A stretch of DNA of 64,000 nt from Trichinella spiralis (lineage: Eukaryota; Nematoda; Enoplea; Trichinellida; Trichinellidae), in assembly GCA_000181795.3 (NCBI GenBank), contig CM012954.1:9541248-9605247 (forward strand), in the 5' to 3' direction. The position numbers were made by a program, and so were the translations under genes. Below the pieces are notes generated by a model. The model had not been told where the DNA came from, ran no database searches, and saw only the letters and a list, made by a program, of their open reading frames with translations. Positions 38,389 through 47,396 of the stretch are shown here, piece after piece. The stretch's first letter is position 1, and each line of letters starts with the position of its first letter.

Positions 38389-41300
38389 TTAAATTTCTCT
38401 TCCTAATCGAGTAAGCTGAAAGAAAGAAGACACAAATGAGAAATGAATTTTCAATTTTGTTTTCAAACCTGGGAAAGAAACTGACACCCGTTGACAAGCT
38501 CTGTGCAACCGTAGATGATGCGACGGGATTTTCTATATTCGACCAGATTCTGGTATTCGGCGTACGTACCGCCACCAATCATAAACACTATGGTATCGTT
38601 GAAGGAAGTTTTGCTTTTCTGTTGTTGCCTGTCAAAAAAACCCTTTCTTTCAGATGAAGATGGTTCAGCAGATGAACAACAACAACAAACAAACAAACAT
38701 CAGTGCACTTCTTACCCCTGCGGTGCATATGCAACTGAAGTTTTGTACAACTTTGGATCGAATTGCAAATAACCGTCCACTTCTGGATTATTTTTCATCT
38801 CCATGATCGCGTCGACAATGCCAGTCAGAGGTAAGTTCTTGAAAAAACAATAAAATTGAAAAATACAAACAAACAAACAGTAAACAAAGCAAAGATATAC
38901 CCGTTTTGGAATGACCAAATTTTTCACTCCTTCCATGATAAACTGCGAGCTCTGGCTGAGTAACTTGCTGAACATGTTGACCGTTTTCATACCACCACCA
39001 GAATACTGATCCGAAGTAGCGTTCGAAGAAAACTGCCTGCACAAACAGACAAGCATGAAACTTAATTTCATTGTAAATATATTTATTTATTAATAAAGTT
39101 AAACTCACTTGACCCGTTTCAAATATTTGAACGCGGATACATCGCAGTCGATTGATTCCAACGCTTGCATCAACTGCCCAACTTCATTCTACAACAAAAA
39201 CCACACCAGCTTATTAAAAATATACATATATACACAGTGCAGAAAAAACCATTTCACACAACCTCTGACATGTCGGTGCATAAATATTTGATCAAAGCAA
39301 TGCGCATCTTGTCTTCGGCAGAGCCACATTCTACATCCTTGATCATGTCGATCACCGATCGTTCAGTAGCTTGTTTATTCATTATTTTCTCTTCAGCTTC
39401 GAAAAACACGTCCAACTTGCGACACTGAAAAATTAATACATCACAAATAAGCGAGCAAAATTTGAATGAGAAAAATCACCTTGATCTGTTCCAGAACAGC
39501 CGTAGCAATGTTGGTGTGCATGTCAATCAGACGCTTGTGTTCCAATAATTCCGGCAGAGATTTGACAGTGGAAGTCAGTTCAGCCGTGTTATCGGTCAAC
39601 AAAGAAATCGTCTCGTCGGTCTCGCCATCCAAACCCTGACTTGCGTATGCAAATTTCAAAACAAACAAACAAACAAGCAAAAACAATTACCATAGAATGT
39701 TTCAATTTACGAATATCTTCTTCTTTCGCGCGATAAGATTCAAGCTCTTCTTGTATTGCTTCGGCAACGGTTGGAAATGGACTGCAACAGTGAAATGGGA
39801 AAAAAAATTAATAAAACTGATGATGATGAACTTTAAAAATACATCATCATCCGTTTGCGAAACGTACTTTCCTTTCTGAGCAATCCAGAATTTGTCATTC
39901 ACATTGATGTCCAATTCTTTTGCTTTGTTCGCTGAATTAGCATCGAGTTTGACACGATTCAACTGAAAAGGCTGAACAAAAAAAAAGCGGAGCGTGGGAA
40001 AAGAGATGCATCAACAAATAAACAACTAGATTTCAAAAATTCTCACCAGAACTTCATTGATCAAAGCTTGATAGGTCCAAGTGTGATGCAACGGTGTGGT
40101 AAGGTCCAAACTGCGGTCGCAGATGATCAGCACTGGCCGTTGAAAGCTGTACAACGAGGATCGCAATCCTTCATCAGTGAACAAACTGTTACGCCCGTCG
40201 AGCAAGCTGTCTCGAATTTTGGTGTTCAATTTCTGCAAATAGTCGATGATGGAAAATTTAAATAAATTAATAAATAATTTCAACCCCGGCAACAAGTTCA
40301 GCGGCGTTGCCGCGTGGGCATCGTATATACGGCACGGCACCGAGCGTGACGCACACGGAAAACAGACCGTCCACAATTGCATTCACAATTTCTTCCATCG
40401 CACCGCTGTCCACTTGTGGTCTGTTTATCGCTGAATACCACGAACCATGTAAGCATAAGTGAATACCAATAAACACAACAATTTACCATAGAAAGATAAT
40501 GGATTTTCGTCAGTGTATTTTTTCAAAACAAACAGATCATCTTCGAGCGAGATAAACGATAAATACTGATCGAACACCTGAACAACAAACACTACAAACC
40601 AATCAACACTATTCATTATTGTTGAGTACTTTTTGAATTTGTGAAACTGAATTCGTCTCAACTGCTACAGTAGCTACATCTTCCAACAGAGGACGGCTGA
40701 GAGGAGATATGAAATTCAAATAATAACTTTCGTACATTCCTCCAGCAAGATCCTAGATGTTGAATTTTCTGAAAAAAAATAGAATACAAAGTCACCAACT
40801 CACTTTGCACAAAAGATCGATCGATTCTCTGATGGGCATGATAAAATAAATGCACGGTACTTCAGGAAGTGATTGCCGTTGACTGGACAACAATCTATAA
40901 TCAAATTTACCCAAATGTCAAAATACTACTTGAAATTCTTCATAAATACAAAATCTTCACAGTATTTCAAAGAAATTCATATGGAATATGCATCACTTTT
41001 AAACAAACCACAAAGTTCATTCAACTGAACAATATCATTAACACTATTGCAGCTTGCATTCTTTTAAATGCACTTATTGTTAATATATTCACCTGTGTTC
41101 ACATATGTTGTTCACAAATATGTAAAATGTAAAGCAAATCAAACTCATCATATCAACTACCTGTTGAACAACAACATGCTGCTTGATCTATTCTTTCTTC
41201 AAAATAAACAAGCTTGATTCAATTTAAAGAAACGAATGTTTCAATAATTTACAGAAAAATAAAATATTGCGTGCCAGAAACAAAAGAAAAGAAACATTTC

Positions 41301-41737
41301 CGTAGTATACTAATAAATTGCAAAGAATAAAGTTATTCATCATGCAGCTATTCAAACAGAACAGGTAGCTGATTTAACTTACAAGTGCAACGTTACACCA
41401 CATTCACGAAGCTCTTTCACACTAATCAGTGGCGACAAAATGTCCATTCCAGCCTTATCATAAATTAGCACTTTCCAGTATGGTTCATGAGCAACAGATT
41501 CAGTTAATGGACGATTGAAATTTAATATCTGTTTCAAAACACCTGTAACAATGAATCGTTTATAACAACATATGGATGTATAATTAAACATTCATAAATT
41601 GAATAAGCAGATCATATAAAATTGCGAGAGGAAAGAAAAACAGAACAAAAACTCAAAGTATACTTCGTGACAGTATAAAAACGTTTACCTAGCTGTTGAG
41701 AACGGAGTGTGGGTGTTTGCATCGTTGGCAAAGACAT
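38389..41737 (-). CDS. SCFD1: Sec1/Munc18 protein SLY1
   Basis: Sixteen exons (41737-41689, 41542-41383, 40882-40804, 40752-40630, 40577-40487, 40430-40285, 40232-40047, 39962-39868, 39781-39691, 39635-39480, 39424-39263, 39188-39109, 39036-38901, 38837-38716, 38628-38469, 38415-38389) encode 620 residues (human 642). SLY1 binds syntaxin-5 type SNAREs and promotes ER-to-Golgi and intra-Golgi fusion. Conserved runs include WKVLIYDKAGMDILSPL, ECGVTLHF, YESYYLNFISPLSRP, VFDQYLSFISLEDD, AINRPQVDSG, RPVLIICDRSLDLTTPLHHT, SLPELLEHKRLIDMHTNIAT, RKLDVFFEAEEKIM and a C-terminal IVFMIGGGTYAEYQNLVEY. The last exon is 27 nt (LTRLGREI plus stop), matching the vertebrate end. Its intron has a weak donor (GTTTGA). 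Read-through would stop one residue later. An acceptor-like GGTTTCAG lies 52 nt before the ATG. Confidence 0.96.
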
Positions 41738-42213
41738 CTTGAATCAAAACTCGGAATACGAAATCAGTCGATAAACACCGCACGCCCTCCTGAAACCAAA
41801 AATGCAAAAAAACTTCTATTCTCATCGAACTGAATTTGAGCAAAACAAAAAAATTTGAAATATAATGTTCATAATTTGCTTGACAAACTTGTTATTATGA
41901 ATTCAGTCAAAAATGATTAAAAAATATTACACCCCACTTTTGAGTAAAATGGGAACCTGAAATTAATATATTCTTTTGCGAAAATTAAAAAATACAACAA
42001 CTTCCATACTTATCTACGAAGAAAAATAACTCATACAGTATTATGACACAAACTGTGACAAGACGACAAATGGCAGTCTCTGCTACAGTATACAGCAAAT
42101 ATCTTCAAAAAGACAGAAAGAAGAGCGGATAGTCAAGTTTTTATTCTTTACAGTACGTAATTAATACTAATTTTTAAAATTATATTTTAAAATTCAACAA
42201 TTTTTTTCAACAT
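41738..42213. other. Intergenic, no gene seen
   Basis: 476 bases between MRPS31 (upstream on the minus strand) and SCFD1. AT-rich, with no coding signal beyond the probable SCFD1 leader acceptor at 41791-41790. Confidence 0.6.
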
Positions 42214-43282
42214 TTATTTACTTCGAACAGCACGAATTTTTTCCTTATCAATTATTCGATCAATTTCTTTTTGTTTTTTAGAAAAATAATCTCGAAACCA
42301 AGCAATGTGTTCGTGCTTTCTTTGCACTGTCATGTACGGATTTGTCGATAAGCCCTGCACGACCAGTTCCATAAAGCGACGAACTGGACCATCTTTCGGG
42401 AAACCTTTCTCTAACAGTGGTTCCAAAAAAACATGCTCATAAAATGGATACTCTTTTTCAAACCAAAGGTATTCATTGTCAATCGGATACGGGAACATTT
42501 TCCCTTCCAACGTCCACTGGATCATCTCTTCAAAACCATTTCTCGGCAATGCAGTCGACCTAGCTGATAGTTGTTCCAATTTTTTCCACACTGGAAGAAG
42601 AGGCTTTTCAGTTGTCACTGGATCTTCCTTTTTTGTAAAAATGTTCAATCTTGCGCTTGAATTTTTCTCCAAATTCAACTTCCTAAGTGTATTCACAAAA
42701 GACTTTCGTGGAAAAATCATTCAAGCTCAAAAAACTTACTCCAACATGCCACTGCTTGGAAAAGAAAGTGACGATTGTCTGGTAAATCTTTCAGCTTTGC
42801 GGTATGGCACGTTGCTCTTTGTTGGAGATTCGTCGAAAGTCATTTTGGAAAATAGCTTCTCCAACTGTTCAAATGGCACTGATTTTGGCTGCGATGCTAC
42901 ATTTCCCTCGTGTAATTTATTGTATATTTCCGATTTTGTCTTTTCCACGTCACCACCGAAATTAGATGCAACATCTTCAACTGCATATTCGACAGCGGTT
43001 TTCTTAATCTTCTCCACTGGCTTCTTAGTCTTACCGGGAGTGGATAATTTGAAGCCGATACGTTTTGTACTTTTCTGAGCCAATTCCATGTTATTCAACA
43101 GTTCGCGCAGCAGTTCATTAGTTGATTGCTTTTTGTCACAGAAACCTAATCTTTTAATATTTATTTACATTCAAAGTGACATGACAAATATACAACTACT
43201 TACATCGCGTATAATTCAAATGAGAACAATGCAAAATTGGAGATAGGATTCTTTTTGTGTGAAACCAAAGTTGTTTTGCCAT
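42214..43282 (-). CDS. MRPS31: Mitochondrial small-subunit ribosomal protein mS31
   Basis: Three exons (43282-43204, 43145-42740, 42682-42214) encode 317 residues (human 395). The C-terminal block is diagnostic: NGFEEMIQWTLEGKMFPYPI, YEHVFLEPLLEKGFPKDGP, RRFMELVVQGLSTNPYMTV, and HIAWFRDYFSKK. The N-terminus MAKQLWFHTKRILSPILH is basic and amphipathic, a plausible mitochondrial presequence. The middle is charged and poorly conserved. mS31 is a metazoan-specific component of the mitoribosome 28S head. A TTTTAAG acceptor-like site ends 3 nt before the ATG, so the gene may be trans-spliced and may be a fourth member of the upstream cluster; the gap from the COQ3 stop is 305 nt. Confidence 0.9.
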
Positions 43283-43587
43283 TCACTTAAAATCACGTAT
43301 CACACATTACACAAATTGAAAAGTATTTCGCTTAATATATTTAAATTTTAACAATTCACGTTAACAATTACACAAACTACAGTAACGAAAAAATCAAGAC
43401 CCGACCAATTTGATTTATTATTTTTGAAAATTTAATTTACTTAAAACATTATACTACAATTTTCTTTTTATAATTTTTACTTTCACTTCTGTTTCTATTG
43501 AAATATATAACTTTCGAACAATACATTGCACTGATATGTTTATTTGTTTTAATCACTGTAATACAGTATAAAAAAAAGTAAACGCGT

Positions 43588-44454
43588 TCATAATTTCACA
43601 GCATACAAAGCGTAATTGACGTTGATGTTCTTTGTCCAGTACCATTTGTTTTGCAGTGGATTGTACATCAAACCATTAATCATTCTTACGGAACAACCTC
43701 GACGTTCTAAGTTCACTTGCAAATCTTGAGGAGAGAAAAATTTGTTCCACTCATGAATACCTTTCGGTACAAGACGCAAAACGTTCTCAGCCACAAAAAT
43801 GGCAAATATCTTCGACCAAATTGTCTTATTAATAGTTGTAAAAAACAGCAGACCTCCGGAACGAACTAAATCAACGCAGTGATTGATGAACAGAGTCTGA
43901 TCGTTGACGTGCTCGATAATTTCCGATGCAACAATAGCGTCGAACGATGATTCACCGACACTTTGTGCAACAGATTCAACATCGCACACAAAATATTTCA
44001 AATTTTCCCCTAAACCAGCCAATCGTTGATGCTCTTTAGCCAAAGCTATTCCTTCAGAGTTGGCATCGATACCGACAACCGTTGCACCCAGCCGAGCTAA
44101 ACTTTCACTCATAATACCAGCCCCACAACCAACGTCCAGAATTTTAACACCATTCAACGGCTTATAGCCAAAAAACGTATTAATATTTGATGAAGCTTTG
44201 CCAAACTGCAAAACTACAGTATCTTTTATCCACGGCACACGAACCGAGTTGAATGAATGCAACAATTTCATGGGACCCTGTTCGTCCCACCAAGTTTGGC
44301 TGAGATTTGAAAATCGCTTAATTTCTTCATTATCAACAGTTGAGTTCATTGTCGAATTACTAAAGTACGAAGGAAAAAACGCTGTAAACTTACGTAGAAA
44401 AGAAACAGACAAAAAGGTTGAAGCTGCAGAGGTCAACTTATGCACAAGAAGCAT
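43588..44454 (-). CDS. COQ3: Ubiquinone biosynthesis O-methyltransferase COQ3
   Basis: A single exon encodes 288 residues. COQ3 performs both O-methylations in coenzyme Q synthesis in the mitochondrial matrix, using SAM. Seen here: WWDEQGPMKLLHSFNSVR (the COQ3/UbiG N-terminal signature), SAM motif I ILDVGCGAGIMSESLARLGA, GIDANSEGI, FDAIVASEIIEHV, GGLLFFTTIN and VPKGIHEWNKFFSP. The first 35 residues are Ser/Phe/Arg/Lys-rich without acidic residues, a good presequence. The ATG overlaps the NDUFA6 stop by one base (TAATG), leaving no room for its own promoter. A second ATG at 44349 lies just after an acceptor-like TACTTTAG (AG at 44361-44360) and would make a form without the presequence. Confidence 0.96.
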   Translation of the reverse strand: MLLVHKLTSAASTFLSVSFLRKFTAFFPSYFSNSTMNSTVDNEEIKRFSNLSQTWWDEQGPMKLLHSFNSVRVPWIKDTVVLQFGKASSNINTFFGYKPLNGVKILDVGCGAGIMSESLARLGATVVGIDANSEGIALAKEHQRLAGLGENLKYFVCDVESVAQSVGESSFDAIVASEIIEHVNDQTLFINHCVDLVRSGGLLFFTTINKTIWSKIFAIFVAENVLRLVPKGIHEWNKFFSPQDLQVNLERRGCSVRMINGLMYNPLQNKWYWTKNINVNYALYAVKL

Positions 44455-44901
44455 TATTCTCTGCCAACAAGAAAACGTGAAAGAAAATCTGTAGGCTTCT
44501 TTTCGACGTGATCTTCAAATAAAGTGTTCAACAACACGTTTCCAGGTGTCCAAGCTTCTTTCAAATTTTTCAGCTCCACTTCCGCTTTATTTGTCAGAAT
44601 ATCCACAGCCCGAATATCTCGAATTTCAGCGTTTCGGACAAACTGTCGCTTAATGGCGTCTCGCAACACGTCTTCTCGAAGATGCAATTGATAAAGGAAA
44701 TTCAGTGTTGGAACAAATTTCATCCTTAACAAAAATAACAATGTACACTTTTGATATCATTACAATTACTGATATTCAAATGTACCAATCTTTATAAACA
44801 CGCAATACACGCTTACGAGCCTCTTCAGGGTTACGAGACACTATTGGTTTAATCTGCTTCTTGAAAATTTGCCCACCAGAGCAAAAATGACGAATGCGCA
44901 T
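44454..44901 (-). CDS. NDUFA6: Complex I accessory subunit NDUFA6 (LYRM6)
   Basis: Two exons (44901-44786, 44724-44454) encode 128 residues, the usual length. NDUFA6 is an LYR-motif protein in the matrix arm of respiratory complex I that binds mitochondrial acyl-carrier protein. Seen here: KKQIKPIVSRNPEEARKRVL, then the LYR-equivalent RVYKDW, LREDVLRDAIKRQF, RNAEIRDIRAVDILTNKAEV and the C-terminal KKPTDFLSRFLVG, which parallels the vertebrate PKDFLSKFYVG. The canonical Leu-Tyr-Arg reads Val-Tyr-Lys. The ATG lies two bases after the BRK1 stop (TGA-TT-ATG), and the stop shares a base with the COQ3 ATG. Confidence 0.92.
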
Positions 44902-44903
44902 AA

Positions 44904-45256
44904 TCAATTTAACGTATCGCTTTTGGTCACCTAAAACAGTATAGCTAAAATGCAAAAGAAAAAAGTAATTGAAAACAACTAATTGATAATACGTTTGCTT
45001 CTAAATATTCAATTTTCTTCTCCAAAGAATTAAGTCGTTCGTTTACCAAATTTATTTTATACTTGCAAGATAACTCTAAATTTTTAAATTTGCATATTAT
45101 AATTAAAAAACAAAAGTCCAAACCAAAATTGCAAAGAAAATCAGAGATCTTTTTGACGTTGTGAGATATCAATGCTGCAATATCACGATTGTCCCAGTCT
45201 TCTTGTAATTCAAGTTTAACATCAGATTGGGAATGCTTTTGAGGTTGATAACTCAT
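44904..45256 (-). CDS. BRK1: SCAR/WAVE complex subunit BRICK1 (HSPC300)
   Basis: Three exons (45256-45124, 45075-44993, 44930-44904) encode 80 residues (human 75). BRK1 is the smallest subunit of the five-part WAVE regulatory complex that links Rac to Arp2/3 actin nucleation. The alignment runs end to end: LQEDWDNRDIAALISHNVKK, ISDFLCNF, LSCKYKINLVNERL, NSLEKKIEYLEANVTKSDTL, against human HQDW.NR...I...IKKIADFL, SCR, LNEKL, ALERRIEYIEARVTKGETL. The coiled coil is residues 40-70. The last exon codes only eight residues (VTKSDTLN). It is the first gene of the three-gene cluster. Its start lies 300 bp from the divergent RPL10A start. Confidence 0.93.
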
Positions 45257-45555
45257 CAAATATAAGATAAATCACGCTTTGAGTCACATGGGAAAAATCT
45301 TACTGTATTACAGTGTACTAAAATAGTTTAATTAGCCTTATCTAGCACACATTTTTTTAATCATAAAAATAAAACATTAAAAATTTACTTAAGAAATGTA
45401 AATTAAAAAATATATTTGTAAATTACATTTTTGGAATTTTTATTTTTAAAGTTTTGGGAAAACCTTATTTGTACTTGATCTTCAATAATACTTTTGGCCA
45501 ACTCACGCAGCTAACAGTTTTAACATTTTGATCAATTTGTTGCGTCACCTATAAA
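45257..45555. promoter_or_regulatory. Divergent promoter BRK1 / RPL10A
   Basis: The two ATGs face away from each other across 299 bp, so both 5' regions must share this interval. It is AT-rich. I identify no specific factor sites. Confidence 0.5.
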
Positions 45556-46826
45556 ATGAGGTAAACTTTTTTTTTATTATATCTAAGCTAAAATATTTCA
45601 AATGAATTTTTAGTACTAGCAAAATTAGTCGCGAGACTTTGAATGAATGTGTCAACGCCGTATTGCAGAATTCAGCCAAGAAGAAGCGAAAATTTTTGGA
45701 AACTGTTGAACTGCAGGTTGCTCTGAAAAATTATGATCCACAAAAAGACAAACGTTTTTCTGGAAGCGTTAGGTGTGTCTTTGCGCTACTCTGATGACTT
45801 TATCGATAGCAAATGGTTAACTGATGAAGAGTTTGACTCTTACCCAGGGTCTTTATAAACTTTGGGGAGGCGATGAGCCGACTTGTAAAATATAAATAGT
45901 GCAGGTATTCGGAAGGTATTTTTTCTTGGGCTGAGTAGAATTGCCAACATTCAATTAAGCTGTAATTATGAAATTTAAACTTTTAATGTTTACTCAAAAT
46001 GAATAGTAAGTTATTCGTTTTATTTTGAAATGTAAATTATGATGATAACACATGCACCACGCTGAAATTCTTTGAAGATTTTCAAATCCATGTGCTACTG
46101 AAAATTCTTAAAGCATCGTTTTCTTTTGTTAACATTGGTCTTTTGTGTTTTGATCTTTATTTAAAATGTAGGTTGAAGTATGTTGCACGACCGAGAATGA
46201 AAGTTTGCATTTTGGGTGATCAACACCATACGGATGAAGCGAAACTGAACAATCTCCCATACCGAGATGTGGAAGCGTTGAAGAAACTGAACAAAAACAA
46301 AAAAGCCATTAAAGTCCTTGGTAGATAAATGCCAATTAATAATTATTTTTGATAGAAATTAACAGTGCTTTTTTTAAGCAAAATCATTCGATGCATTTTT
46401 GGCTTCTGAATCGTTGATCAAACAGATTCCTCGAATTTTGGGTCCTGGCTTGAATAAAGCAGGAAAATTTCCAACTGTAGTTACTCACGGTGAATCGCTG
46501 GTTGCCAAAGTTGAAGAACTTAAAGCAACAGTTAAATTTCAGATGAAGAAGGTGAGTATTTGTACGGATGTTCCTTTTTATAATATTACAAGTTTTGCAA
46601 CACATGAAATGTTTTTTTCTTTATTTTTAACGAGCTAACGAGCTTAAATTTTTAGGTTCTGTGCTTAAGCGTTGCTGTAGGTCACGTTGCAATGGCACCT
46701 GAAGAATTGAGCAACAACATTGCATTGTCGCTGAATTTTTTGGTATCGCTGTTGAAAAAGAACTGGCAAAACATTCGAAGCGTGAATATCAAATCAACAA
46801 TGGGTCCACCGCAACGTTTGTATTGA
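45556..46826 (+). CDS. RPL10A: 60S ribosomal protein L10a (uL1)
   Basis: Five exons (45556-45560, 45614-45772, 46172-46320, 46379-46551, 46656-46826) encode 218 residues (human 217). uL1 forms the L1 stalk at the tRNA exit side. Conserved blocks: [90 protein letters not shown] and [14 protein letters not shown] through to the C-terminal PPQRLY. The first exon is only five coding bases (ATG AG), a structure seen in other ribosomal protein genes. A canonical AATAAA follows 30 nt after the stop. Confidence 0.97.
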
Positions 46827-46855
46827 ACTGATTTTGCTGGAACTGCTGGTTCATG

Positions 46856-46861
46856 AATAAA
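46856..46861 (+). terminator. Polyadenylation signal AATAAA of RPL10A
   Basis: A canonical AATAAA hexamer 30 nt downstream of the RPL10A stop, at the position expected for a compact 3' UTR. Confidence 0.7.
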
Positions 46862-47396
46862 AAGATTGATTTAATTTTTATTTCATTTAAATCAGGCATA
46901 AATAGGGCGCTGCGTAATGTTTTTAGCAATTGAAATTTAATAATAGTTCGGAAATGTGATGAAATTCACGTGAAGTGATATAAATTTCAAAAGTATAATA
47001 CGTTTTACTGCGAAGCTTAAATTTTTGCAAAAGGAAATGATATCACTTTCAAAAATTCGCACGGCATCATCTTCAGATTATGAAAAAATTATATAATTAT
47101 TTTCCAAATGCTACATTTCTGACATTTATTAACAACAATACAACGATAATATTAAATAATTATAGAAATAAAATCAAGTACTATATATTACTGTACTTTA
47201 ATCATGGAGTTTTTGCGTGAGATGAAATGTTGCTGAAGTGACAGCCATGGAATGAGAATCATGATATTGCAATTATGTTTTTAATTTTTATTTTATACAA
47301 TTACATAATAGTACTTTTAACGTTTTTGCATTCATTTGTAAGCAAATTAATGCAGTAGTGTTTTTTGCTGTTTTCCAGGCTTCATACAGTCGATAA
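46862..47396. other. Spacer between RPL10A and NAE1
   Basis: AT-rich with no gene seen. A strong acceptor (GTTTTCCAG, AG at 47377-47378) lies 18 nt before the NAE1 ATG and has no donor I can assign. Confidence 0.6.

Larger units (their letters stand above)
43588..45256 (-). other. Probable polycistronic unit BRK1-NDUFA6-COQ3
   Basis: Three unrelated reading frames follow each other with a 2-nt gap (TGA-TT-ATG at 44906-44899) and a 1-nt overlap (TAATG at 44456-44452). A single promoter upstream of 45256 is the simplest explanation. MRPS31, 305 nt further on, may belong as well. Two of the three products are mitochondrial (three of four with MRPS31). Confidence 0.75.
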
